From contig NC_089240.1 in assembly GCF_963924675.1 (NCBI RefSeq), forward strand, positions 118,177,680 to 118,241,679: 64,000 nt of DNA, in the 5' to 3' direction. The position numbers and the translations under genes are program-made. Source of the DNA: Phocoena phocoena. Lineage: Eukaryota > Chordata > Mammalia > Artiodactyla > Phocoenidae. The notes below the pieces were generated by a model that saw only the letters and a program-made list of their open reading frames with translations, was not told the origin of the DNA and ran no database searches. Of this stretch, positions 22,712 through 33,144 are shown piece by piece; position 1 is the stretch's first letter; the number at the start of each line of letters is the position of its first letter.

Positions 22712-22870
22712 TGGTGCTGTCACACTCAAGCTGTGCAACTTAGGACAGGCCTGATGACCTCTCTGGGCCTCAGTTTTAGTAGAATGTTGCTTACTGTGAG
22801 TTTGATGAGGCGACAGAAGAAAAAGCCAACACTGCACCAAGCACACAGTAGGCACTCGGCAATTGTTTTC
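22712..22870 (+). mobile_element. MIR SINE
   Basis: 'ctgtgcaacttaggacaggc', 'gacctctctgggcctcagtt' and the tail 'agcacacagtaggcactcgg' are MIR in sense orientation. The middle section is diverged. Confidence 0.8.
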
Positions 22871-23794
22871 CTGTTTGTACTGCAGGCATGGATTGAAGCT
22901 TCAGCCCTCAGACAATTCCCGTTCTTTACAGGGCTGTGGTAGGACCAGGTGGGACTTGATTTTAGAAAATGCATGTGCGGAGCCGAGTAGACAAAAGCCC
23001 CTTTTCAGCTCCTGCTTCAAGATGACCACGTTCCATATGGCTTCACCTGCTGCGCACTGTTCTAATTGCAATCAGGATGGATCTCATTAGGGTTACAATG
23101 GCCCAGGAAAATGAAGCGTGGTTACCATGGCCCACTCCCTGGGCCTCCCAGCCGCGCAGTCAGAAAAGAAGCAGAGTCGAAAATGTTTCCTGTAATTACA
23201 GTGGCCAACACGGCACCCCAAGGATGTTGGGAGCTTAATAAATAGCCTTTGAGAATTTTTCTTTCTATCTGGCAAGCGTTCATTACAAACAAGTGGGGGT
23301 CTGCTTCAGTGGCAATGTGTACACCTACCTCCCTTCCCTGTAACATACACATGAGCTTGGTCTAAGGGGGCCAGCGTGGATGGGAGTAGGGAGCCGTGGC
23401 CGCGTGCTTCTTGCATGGACGTACAAGTTCCCGGTTGAAGTAAAGGAGTTAACATCTAGTTGTAATGGGTTCATAGCAGTGTTTGGCACACAGTAAGCCC
23501 TATCAGGTGTTCGCTAAATGATTAAAAAAGCAACCCACCTCTCCCCTGTATGGGACTAGATTACAAATTGACGAGGCTTTCTCACTTCTGGGGTGGGTGG
23601 GATGGGAGCAGGCACAATGATTTACGTCGGGGATCTAGTCTAACTTTGTCAAATCATTTGGGGAGGACACAGTGGGTGTGGGTCACTTTACTCTTCATAG
23701 ACCCTTGGCTTGGTCCTGGTGCAATTGGCCTTGATATGAGTTTGGTTTGTTTTCTGGGTCACATATCTGCAGTGTGGGTGTCTGCAACCAACTC

Positions 23795-23833
23795 AAATAT
23801 CCACAGCCCCCCGGCTAGGGGCTGTGGATATTT
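23795..23833. repeat. Perfect hairpin, 16-bp arms and 7-nt loop
   Basis: The left arm 'aaatatccacagcccc' (23795-23810) pairs exactly with 'ggggctgtggatattt' (23818-23833) around the loop 'ccggcta'. It lies outside any repeat I recognise. Confidence 0.97.
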
Positions 23834-23977
23834 CCTAAATAATAAACGAGGAGAAGGAACCAAGCACATGATTTAGTCGGTCAGAACTTTTTCTGGAAAA
23901 GCAACAGTAAACTCACAAAGCAATAAGACAAATGTGATTTAAGCAAGATTTAATATCATGTGTGCATATTTAATGGA

Positions 23978-24036
23978 AGACAGACTATAGAAATGTACAT
24001 GCATCTATATTTTTAGTCTGCCTCTATAGTCTGTCT
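23978..24036. repeat. 14-bp inverted repeat with a 31-nt spacer
   Basis: 'agacagactataga' at 23978-23991 is the exact reverse complement of 'tctatagtctgtct' at 24023-24036. It lies about 150 bp from the perfect hairpin at 23795. Confidence 0.9.
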
Positions 24037-25359
24037 ATCTAAATCACTTAGATGATTGAACTATGACTATTTACAAATTTTGTTTTATCTAAGTGGGTAT
24101 TCCTTACCAGGATTAAGTAAAAAATGTCCTTCACTCACCCTGAAATTTTATTAGAGGCTGAAATCTGCTGCTGCTGTGCTCGGCTCTTGTTCAGGCTCCA
24201 TTTTGGGTGTTAATCACTGCTTTAGTATTAGAAGCCCTTATGGTACCTCTGCCTGGCTTTACTTTTCAGAGAAAAGGCCTTAATTTGCTTGCTCAGCTCT
24301 TTCCTTTCATTCTTCACGCTGCCTGTGCTTGCCGCCTCCTCCTGTTGTGTTTCATTTTTGTTCCAGGAAGAGATGGCTTTTCATTTCGCTCTGGGTAGTG
24401 ATGTCCTGGATGAGCCTATCTGCATGCAGAGCTCTGGAATTCTGTGATGTGGGGGCAGATCCCTGGCGTCCTTTTTTATGAGAACCCCTGAGCCCCCAGG
24501 GAGAAGGAGTAAAGGGGCTTTTGGCATTGATACTTGTGCTCCAAGGACACTGAGATTAATCCCCCCCCCATTCCTCTTGCCATGCGCAAAGGAGGGGTGG
24601 GGCATGCGTGGGTTCCTCAGGAAGTCGAGGAAGTCAGACAGAAGGGAGAGAATTTGAAGGGCCCCAGAGCCATTCGGTGTCCTCGTAGAGAGCTGATCAG
24701 TAGAGATGGCCCATGAGGAGGCACGAGGGACGCTCCTAGCCTGGCTATGTGGCATCACTTCCTCCTTGGCATATAGAACTGTCCATCTGAAGAGGCATCA
24801 GAGGGACTGTGGCCACTTCTGAGCCAAACCTCCGAAGGTCAGTTGAGACAGTGGTCATACTGGAAAGGAGAAAGTCTGCTTTCACACGGAGCAAGAAGGG
24901 AGATAACCCTGGGTGGATAACTGCGGTTCCCAAGGCAGCAGAATCTGAGTCTGTGATGGTTGTAGCGATGGAAGTGGTGGGAATGGCAGCAGCTATAGCA
25001 GCAGGGCTGTAAAGAGCAGACCACTGGCGATCCTAAGCCTGAACTAAGAACAGCTACACAGTCCAGAGGGCAGCATTTAAGCAGCAGAAAGCTGCTGGAG
25101 TAGAAGAGTGGGTCCAGGCCCATGATGGGAGCCTACTTTTAACAAAATTTCATTGAGCCCCTGTTATGTGCCAAGCATTGTATTAGGTCCTGTTCCATCA
25201 AATCTTGAGGCACATTATGTTTAGTTGTCCCATCTTGGAGCTGCTAAGATTACTCAATTGGTTCAGTGACAGCCTGATCCATCCATTATATGGTTCCCTA
25301 ACAAAGATTTAAGCAGCCAAAGATAATCTATGCCTAGGAGTGGGTTAAGTCATTCCATT

Positions 25360-25405
25360 AAAAGTCAGTCCTAAAAAAAAAAAAAAAAAAAAAAAAGTCA
25401 GTCCT
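25360..25405 (+). repeat. Poly-A tract bracketed by two copies of a SINE target site
   Basis: The 13-mer 'aaaagtcagtcct' occurs at 25360-25372 and again at 25393-25405, separated by a pure A run (25373-25396 including the shared As). A third copy with one change ('aaaagtcaatcct') follows the adjacent SINE at 25737-25749. Confidence 0.9.
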
Positions 25406-25736
25406 GGGACTTCCCTGGTGGTCCAGTGGTAAAGAATCCACCTTCCAATGCAGGGGACCTGGGTTCGATCCCTGGTCTGGGAACTAAGATCCCACATGCC
25501 GTGGGGCAACTAAGCCCACGTGCCACAACTACTGAGCTCGTTCGCCTCAGTTAGAGAGAGCCCACGTGCTGCAAACTACAGAGCTCACGCGCTCTGGGGC
25601 CTGCGTGCCACAACTAGAGAGAAGCCTGCGCGCCACAACAAAAGATCCCACATGCCTTAACAAAGATCCCGCGTGCCACAGCTAAGACCCAACGCCGCCA
25701 AAACAATAAAAATAAATAAATTAATTAATTAAAAAA
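25406..25736 (+). mobile_element. CHR-type SINE, long form, sense
   Basis: It begins 'gggacttccctggtggtcca', continues through an A-box-like 'tccagtggtaaagaatcc' and a B-box 'gggttcgatccctgg', and ends in AT-rich '(aataaa)' repeats and a poly-A tail. The target duplication is described in the preceding entry. Confidence 0.95.
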
Positions 25737-25819
25737 AAAAGTCAATCCTACCAGGGTAAGATGGCACCCTGGCACGTGTGACCACTGGGCTAACAGTAGG
25801 GACACTTAAAAAACATAGC

Positions 25820-25997
25820 TGTAACATAATTTCATATATAGTAGAATAATTAATACTTCCTTAATAATATTGTACACTCCAGGTTCACATTTCCCTGATT
25901 GTATAAAAAATGTTTTGCTTTGTTTTTACATTTGGTTTCTTAGAATCAGGATCCAAACAAGGACAACACATTGTGTTTGGTTGCTATGTCTCTTAAG

Positions 25998-26028
<31 letters not shown>

Positions 26029-26560
26029 TTCATTATGACAGCACCCCTCCCCCCTCACACACACATTCTATTTTTTTAATGCCATTTATTTGTTGAAGAA
26101 ACCAGTTTACTTTTTCTTTAGAACTTCCGACATATTGGATTTGGCTGATTATATCTGTTGGTGTCATGTAACTGGCTCCTGTATATCGCATATTTCCTGT
26201 GATTAGATAGTTAGACATATAGGCTTACTTATTATTATTATTTAGCAAAATTATTGCATAGTCATTACTGTGTATTTCCTAGTTCCTATAATTATCAGGA
26301 GACACATATTGTTTGGTTGTCCAACTTTTAATGATGTTAAGATTCACTAGTGAGTGTAGGTGCTGGCAGCTCAATCCATCGATTATAAATTTTCCTGTCA
26401 ACATTTCACCTCATGGTTTGATAATTGGTGATGGTCATTTCCTAGATCCATTATTTCACAAGGGCTGTGAGGCGGTGATTTTCAAAGTCTATCATTTTAC
26501 ATTTACTCACAGGAATTTTTCCATAAAGGAGGACTTCTCCTTATCAACTATTAGGTTATC
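25820..26560 (+). mobile_element. Ancient interspersed repeat, same family as 51.7-53.4 kb
   Basis: 'cttagaatcaggatccaaac', 'acacattgtgtttggttgct', 'atgtctcttaagtctc' and 'cttccgacatattggatttg' follow the same order as segments near 52900-53060. The two stretches are copies of one family in the same orientation. A pyrimidine tract at 25998-26030 has grown inside. I do not assign a family name. Confidence 0.65.
25998..26030 (+). repeat. (CT)n-rich microsatellite
   Basis: CT repeats with one TTT interruption, total about 33 bp. Confidence 0.9.
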
Positions 26561-26834
26561 CTGAAACGAAGTTCATGTAGGGAAGGCATGATAGATGCTT
26601 GATTCTTTCCCTTTATTTAACAATTTTCAAAATAAAGTATAGGTACCCTAGTAAACTCCAATGGTAAGAATGAGATTTTTTAAAGTATTATGGATTCATA
26701 GATTTGTTAGTAATCACTATCTTTCAATCCAATGAAGTGATTGTTTTTCTGATACTCAAATTAGCTCAGTTTTGGCCAGCGGGAGCCCTGTAAATTTTAC
26801 TTTTGGTTCATTTGGACAGAGCCCATTAGCATTT

Positions 26835-27192
26835 TTTTAAATAAATTTATTTATTTTTGGCTGTGTTGGGTCTTTGTTGCTGCACGTGGGCTTTCTCTAG
26901 TTGTGGTGAGTGGTGGCTACTCTTCATTGTGGTACATGGGCTTCTCATCACCGTGGCTTCTCTTGTTGTGGAGCACGGGTTTTAGGCATGAGGGCTTCAG
27001 TAGTTGTAGCACGTGGGCTCTAGAGTGCAGGCTCAGAAGTTGTGGCTTGCAGGCTCTAGAGCGCAGGCTCAGTAGTTGTGGTGCACGGGCTTCGCTGCTC
27101 CACAGCATGTGGGATCTTCCCGGGCTAGGGTTCGAACCCGTTTCCCCCGCATTGGCAGGCGGATTCTTAACCATTGCGCAACCAGGGAAGCC
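26835..27192 (-). mobile_element. CHR-type SINE, long form
   Basis: An AT-rich tail, 'ggctgtgttgggtctttgtt', repeated 'ggctctagagtgcaggctca'-type units and the terminal 'accagggaagccc' identify it. The target duplication is 'cccattagcattt' against 'cccattagcgttt'. Confidence 0.95.
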
Positions 27193-27250
27193 CCCATTAG
27201 CGTTTGATAGCTTCCTTGCTTATGGGCAAGATGTTACAGACTCATCTTTT

Positions 27251-27573
27251 TTTTTAAAAATTAATTAATTAATTAATTTTGGCTGCATTGGATCTTCGTT
27301 GCTGTGCGCAGACTTTCTCTAGTTGCGGTGAGAGGGGGCTACTCTTCGTTGTGGTGCGCGGACTTCTCGTTGCAGTGGCTTCTCTTGTTGCAGAGCGTGG
27401 GCTCTAGGGCAGGTGGGCTTCAGTAGTTGTGGCTCGTGGGCTCTAGAGTGCAGGCTCAGTAGTTGTGGTGCACGGGCTTAGTTGCTCCGTGGCATGTGGT
27501 ATCTTCCCAGACCAGGGATCAAACCCCTGTCCCCTGAACTGATTCTTAACCACTGTGCCACAAGGGAAGCCCC
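27251..27573 (-). mobile_element. CHR-type SINE, long form, with internal deletion
   Basis: It reads 'ttaattaattaatt' tail, 'ggctgcattggatcttcgtt' and ends 'caagggaagcccc'. Compared with sibling copies it lacks the 'gcattggcaggcgg' segment near 27540, where 'cccctgaactgattcttaac' joins directly. It lies only 58 bp from the SINE at 26835-27192, in the same orientation. Confidence 0.93.
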
Positions 27574-27734
27574 AAAGCAGATTCTTGCTTTTGTCCATAA
27601 AAAAAGAAATGTTTATAAGCAAATTTCTGTTGGTCAGAGCACAAAGGCAGATTTTTTTGGTAGCTGAATTATTCCCTGACAATAACTCCCTATAGAAAAT
27701 AGTATTTTATATACTCAAAGTAATTCTAAATCCC

Positions 27735-30419
27735 AATGAAATTGAAGCTGTGATCAAAAATCTTCCAACAAACAAAAGTCCAGGGCCAGATGGCTTCACA
27801 GGTGAATTACATCAAACATTTAGAGAAGAGCTAACACCCATCCTTCTCAAACTCTTCCAAAAAATTGCAGAGGAAGGAACACTCCCAAACTCATTCTATG
27901 ATGCCACCATCACCCTGATAACAAGACCAGACAAAGATAGTACAAAAGAAGAAAATTACAGACCAATATGACTGATGAATATAGATGCAAAAATCCTCAA
28001 CAAAATACTAGCAAACAGAATCCAACAACACATTAAAAGGATCATACACCATGATCAAGTGGAATTTATCCCAGGGATGCAAGGATTCTTCAATATATGC
28101 AAATCAATCAATGTGATAAACCATATTAACAAATTGAAGGAGAAAAGCTATATGATCATCTCAATAGATGCAGAAAAAGCTTTTGACAAAGTTCAACACC
28201 CATTTATGATAAAAACTCTCCAAAAAGTGGGCATAGAGGGAACCTACCTCAACACAATAAAGGCCATATATAACAAGCCCACAGCAAACATCATTCTCCA
28301 TGGTGAAAAACTGAAAGCATTTCCTCTAAGATCAGGGACAAAACAAGGATGTCCACTCTTGCCACTATTTTTCAACATAGTTTTGGAAGTCCTAGCCACG
28401 GCAATCAGAGAAGAAAAAGAAATAAAAGGGCTACAAATTGGAAAAGAAGTAAAACTGTCACTGTTTGCCGATGACCATACATAGAGAATCCTCAAGATGC
28501 CACCAGAAAACTACTAGAGCTAATCAATGAATTTGGTAAAGTTGCAGGATACAAAATTAATGCATAGAATTCTCTTGCATTCCTATACACTAATGATGAA
28601 AAATTTGAAAGAGAAATTAAGGAAACACTCCCATTTACCATTGCAACAAAAAGAATAAAATACCTAGGAATAAACCTACCTAGGGAGACAAAAGACCTGT
28701 ATGCAGAAAACTATAAGACACTCATGAGAGAAATTAAAGATGATACAAACAGATGGAGAGATATACCATGTTCTTGGACTGGAAGAATCAATATTGTGAA
28801 AACGACTATACTACCCAAAGCAATCTACAGATTCAGTGCAATCCCTATCAAATTACCAATGGCATTTTTTACAGAACTAGAACAAAAACTCTTAAAATTT
28901 GCATGGAGACAAAAAAGACCCCGAATAGCCAAAGCAGTCTTGAGGGGAAAAAAAATGGAGCTGGAGGAATCAGACTCCCTGACTTCAGACTATACTACAA
29001 AGCTACAGTAATCAAGACAGTATGGTACTGGCACAAAACAGAAATCTAGATCAATGGAACAAGATAGAAAGCCCAGAGATAAACCCACGCACCTGTGGTC
29101 AACTAATCTATGATAAAGGAGGCAAGGATATACAATGGAGAAAAGACAGCTTCTTCAATAAGTGGTGCTGGGAAAACCGGACAGCTACATGTAAAAGAAT
29201 GAAATTAGAACACTCCCTAACACCATACACAAAAATAACCTCAAAATGGATTAGAGACCTAAATATAAGACCAGACACTATAAAACTCTTAGAGGAACAC
29301 ATAAGACACTATGTTTGTCTTGCTTTGACATTAATCACAGCAAGATCTTTTTTGATCCACCTCCTAGAGTAATGGAAATAAAAACAAAAATAAACAAATG
29401 GGACCTAATGAAACTTAAAAGCTTTTGCAAAGCAAAGGAAACTACAAACAAGACAAAAAGACAACCCTCAGAATGGGAGAAAATATTTGCAAATGAATCA
29501 ACGGACAAAGGATTAATCTCCAAAGCATATAAACAGCTCATGTAGCTCAATATTAAAAAAACAAACAACCCCATCCAAAAATGGGCAGAAGACCTAAATA
29601 GACATATCTCCAAAGAAGATATACAGATTGCTAACAAACACATGAAAGGATGGTCAACATCACTAATCATTAGAGAATGCAAATCAAAACTACAGTGAGG
29701 TATCACCTCACACCAGTCAGAATGGCCATCATCAAAAAATCTACAAATAGGGCTTCCCTGGTGGCGCAGTGGTTGAGAGTCCGCCTGCCGATGCAGGGGA
29801 CGCGGGTTCGTGCCCCGGTCCGGGAAGATCCCGCGTGCCGCGGAGCGGCTGGGCCCGTGAGCCATGGCCGCTGAGCCTGTGCGTCCGGAGCCTGTGCTCC
29901 GCAACGGGAGAGGCCACAACAGTGAGAGGCCCGCGTACCGCCAAAAAAAAAAAAAAGGAAAAAAAAAAATCTACAAATAGTAAATGCTGGAGAGGGTGTG
30001 GAGAAAAGGGAACCATCGTGCACTGTTTGTAGGAATGTAAATTGATACAGCCACAATGGAGAACAGTGTGGAGGTTCCTTAAAAAACTAAAAATAGAACT
30101 ACCATACAATCCAGCAATCCCACTACTGGGCATATACCCTGAGAAAACCATAATTCAAAAAGAGTCAAGTACCCCAATGTTCACTGCAGCACTATTTACA
30201 ATAGCCAGAACATGGAAGCAACCTAAGTGTCCATCAACAGATGAATGGATAAAGAAGATGTGGCACATATATACAATGGAATATTACTCAGCCATAAAAA
30301 GAAACGAAATTGAGTTATTTGTAGTGAGGTGGATGGACCTAGAGACTGTCATACAGAGTGAAGTAAGCCAGAAAGAGAAAAACAAATATCGTATATTAAC
30401 GCATATATGTGGAGCCTAG
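27735..30419 (+). pseudogene. L1 ORF2 pseudogene (RT and C-terminus)
   Basis: ORF2p is the endonuclease/reverse-transcriptase of L1 retrotransposons. Only RT and C-terminal regions remain. Readable blocks are 27750-27971, 27975-28484 (includes [17 protein letters not shown] and SLFADD), 28724-29011, 29022-29372 and 30042-30419. Stops and frameshifts separate them, and a SINE lies at 29751-29963. The missing N-terminal endonuclease reflects 5' truncation at insertion. The product would be non-functional. Confidence 0.93.
29751..29963 (+). mobile_element. CHR-type SINE, short form, sense
   Basis: The only short-form copy in sense orientation. It starts 'ggcttccctggtggcgcagt', with the A box overlapping TGGCGCAGTGG and the B box at 'gggttcgtgcccc', and ends in poly-A. 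The target duplication 'aaaaaatctacaaatag' (29734-29750 and 29964-29980) shows that it interrupts the L1 ORF2. The consensus-like sequence suggests a young copy. Confidence 0.97.
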
Positions 30420-30643
30420 AAAAATGGTACAGGTGAACCGATTTGCAGGGCAGAAATAGAGACACAGATGTGGAGAACAAACCTATGGACACCAAGGGGG
30501 GAAAGTGGTGGGTGGTGGTGGTGGTGTGATGAACTGGGAGACTGGTATTGACATATATACAGTAATATGTATACAATGGATAACTGATAAGAACCTGCTG
30601 TATAAAAAAAAAATTTTTTTTAATTCAAAAATTCAAAAAAAAA

Positions 30644-31494
30644 GCCCGAAAGTTCTCTCTGCGTCCCACAAAGTTTTGACGTGTGATTTTTTAATTGCCC
30701 TTGAGTTCTAAGAATTTCATAATTTTATTTATGATTTACCTTTTTAACCCAATAGTTTTACAGTAATATGTTACTTACTTTAGAAACGTACGATAGTATT
30801 TTTTCCTCTTTTGTATATCTCATACTCGTTTTCGAATTTATTTGGGATATTCTTAGCTGGTCGCCTAATTTTATTTTTCTGGAACTAGCAAATTGCACTT
30901 CTTGAATGGACTGAGACCATGAAGAGTTTGGATTAAGGTATAGTGATCTTAGGTTGTTTGGCCAGGTAGCCTGAGCTGAAAAGATTTACTATTTAAGAGG
31001 TGATATTCTTGATTAGTTAGAGTAAAACCTGCCCTTACCATGTGATGTTCCCAAAGAAGGATAATGGTAATATCTTATATGTGTTCTCTACCTCATTGTT
31101 GACAAAACACTTTTCATAACCACTTTTTACTTCAGTTTCCCCAACAGCCTGGTGGGGTAGATAGGAAAGTTATTTTACCTCTGACTTCATCTGTCAGACA
31201 GCATTGAAAATACTTCCAGACCACCGTGGATTGTTGTGAGGTTTAATTAATTAGAACCAATAATCCTTTCTCACTACCGCAGTGGATTGTGGCACTCTAG
31301 TGAGATAATGGGTATGAAAATACAAAGGCATACAGCCATCTGAGCGATTATTTTGGTAGTAGAAGTAGAAACAGTCATTTGTTTCTACTCCCAAGTTCCT
31401 CCTTGTTAGAGCACATTTAGGAGAGGATGGAAAAAGATACCATGTGTGAACACCAGATCTATGACATGGACCTGATGTATGTTCACTGATTGCT
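30644..31494. other. Single-copy DNA, no gene recognised
   Basis: AT-rich and without recognisable coding or repeat features. It separates the L1 from the hAT relic downstream. Confidence 0.5.
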
Positions 31495-31764
31495 TAGGTA
31501 CCAAGGGGCCTAACTGGCACCAGGGCCATCTTCTTTAGTGTGCCACCTGGGCAGTCACATAGGGACCCCACTCCCAGAAGGACCCCATCATTGTTTTAAT
31601 GCTTTGCTGTTGTCTTCTTAAGATTCATAACAATGTTATCTTTGATCTGTGTTTTGTAAGTGAAGTCTGATATGACAATGAAGCATGTGTATGAACAGTG
31701 GAGATATGCTTGGTGGTAGTGTGTGCACATGTGGGTTCAGGTCCACAGGCATGGAAGGTAATGT

Positions 31765-31985
31765 GGGGGATTGACATATACACACTACTGTATAGAAAGC
31801 AGATAACTAATAAGGACCTACTGTATAGCACAGGGAACTCTACTCAATACTCTGTAATGACATATATGGAAAAGAATCTAAAAAAGATTGGATATATGTA
31901 TATGTATAACCGATTCACTTTGCTATACAGCAGAAACTAACACAACATTGTTAATCAACTATACTCCAAAAAAATTAATTTAAAA
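31765..31985 (+). mobile_element. L1 3' end insertion
   Basis: 'gggattgacatatacacac', 'aataaggacctactgtatag', 'cacagggaactctactcaat' and 'actttgctatacagcagaaa' form the typical cetartiodactyl L1 3' UTR in sense orientation, ending in an A-rich '(aaac)n' tail. It is severely 5'-truncated, and no coding part is present. Confidence 0.93.
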
Positions 31986-32341
31986 CAAACAAACAAATAA
32001 ACCAAATAGGCCTCTTGTGCAGTCTGGGGCACATGGGGCCCCAAGGCAGTCAGGCTAGGAACTGGGTCCAGATTGGTGCTGTCCATAGCATCAGAAGCAG
32101 CAGCCCTGGTAGCAGGAGCTGTAGGTGCAAGAGAGAGCAGGGGCTCCACATTGGGGCTCACAATGGGAAATGGGTTTGCCTGTCTGTCCCTGGAGCCCAT
32201 CCCTGTAGGATTTACACAAATATGAACTCTCCAACCTGAGTGCCGTGACAAGAACTGCTCTCACTTAGGCATTAAACTTTGTCAGTAAATTATTACAAAA
32301 TAAAGGTGTACATGTGGAATTGTAGTAATGCATATATAAAG

Positions 32342-33036
32342 GATTTATTAGAATTCGTCAAAGAGTTTAGACTTTCTGGTTTTTAAAACTGCTGCAACAT
32401 TGCAAAGCAAATACCCACAGGTTTAGAAAGATAAATTAGATTTAGGGATCAGTCTATTCAACAGAAAAGAACACTATTTTCATATGAAGCTTCAGATGAG
32501 CCACTTATTAGTGAGGAAGACAGTTTTTAAATTAATTTTCCTCATAACTGAATGTAGCAATAGAATGCATAAACAGATGTTTTGAGTTATATACACATCA
32601 TGAAGCCACTTTCGGTTTATTGTACAACCCTCACAAGTTACAGGAAATGTCAGAGGAAAAATTAATATACTTTTATATAAATGTACATTTAAAATTGAAT
32701 CCAGACTTACACAAAGCTGATTTGTATTATGAGTTAAACCTTTTTAGAACAATAGGTCCATGAGAATCATAAATTCTAGATGTACTAAAATTTATACATT
32801 AATCCCAAAGTTGCTACAGGCCATAAAATACTCATATCAGCACCAGTAACGGCTGCATCAGCAGGAAGTTCCTTCTCTAAATTTGAAATTATCAAAAATC
32901 ATTTGCCATCTTGCATTTGCCAAGAAAGACTGATGGTGCCTTCAATTATGTTGATTGAAAATGAAGTTGCTAAAAGTATAAATTTTGATGACCTAATAAA
33001 TAAATTTGTAGAAAACTGAGCCAGAAAAATCTTGTG
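32342..33036 (+). pseudogene. hAT transposase C-terminal pseudogene (ZMYM1-like)
   Basis: Three collinear reading-frame blocks give a recognisable hAT transposase C-terminal half. Block one (32342-32545) reads DLLEFVKEFRLSGF, then KRTLFSYEASDEPLISEEDS, with in-frame stops. Block two (about 32550-32832) reads INRCFELYTHHEATFGLLYN and later ILDVLKFIH. Block three (32834-33024) reads ISAPVTAASAGSSFSKFEII, then NEVAKSINFDDLINKFVEN. Block three is the hATC dimerisation region, with the diagnostic P-T-ASA--SFSK signature. Such proteins are transposases or domesticated relatives such as ZMYM-type proteins. At least two frameshifts and several stops exclude function. The N-terminal BED or TTF finger and the catalytic DDE core are not visible. 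A processed copy of a domesticated gene is possible but less likely, given the similarity to 54.8 kb upstream. Confidence 0.8.
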
Positions 33037-33144
33037 ATCGATCAAGGTATCACATTATGAAAGTATTAGTAAATATATTGTGTTATATAATATTATGACA
33101 CCAAAAATATTTTTTGCAATTTGTAAATTTACGTTGTTAATCAT

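Larger units (their letters stand above)
22871..25140. other. Single-copy DNA with a MIR tail and two hairpins
   Basis: No gene is seen. The part at 23465-23525 ('gtttggcacacagtaagccc') is a MIR 3' remnant. The interval 23050-23285 is repeat-free, with balanced composition and motifs such as TGTAATTACA and GGTTACCATGG, resembling conserved noncoding DNA. Inverted repeats lie at 23795-23833 and 23978-24036. Confidence 0.5.
27735..30643 (+). mobile_element. 5'-truncated L1 with decayed ORF2, split by a SINE
   Basis: This is the 3' half of a cetartiodactyl-type L1. ORF2 reverse transcriptase is readable from the [10 protein letters not shown] motif (27779) through the FADD catalytic motif at 28464-28475, then thumb and C-terminal segments to the end near 30419 (motif MEYYSAIKRNE at 30281). 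The 3' UTR and an A-rich tail run to 30643. The ORF is broken by a TGA at 27968-27970, a deletion just after FADD and further stops near 28564, so it cannot be active. APE and ORF1 are absent. Confidence 0.96.
31495..33100 (+). mobile_element. Decayed hAT transposon with transposase remnant
   Basis: The segment at 31590-31690 ('atgttatctttgatctgtgt', 'tgtaagtgaagtctgat') matches 54838-54930 closely, so both derive from one family. Downstream is a transposase C-terminus (32342-33036). An L1 3' end at about 31765-31985 interrupts the element. I cannot find terminal inverted repeats here, so the outer limits are approximate. Confidence 0.6.

Noticed and set aside
29751..29825. tRNA-like head with A and B boxes
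   Set aside because: It is the promoter of a SINE and cannot fold as a complete tRNA. I annotate no tRNA gene.
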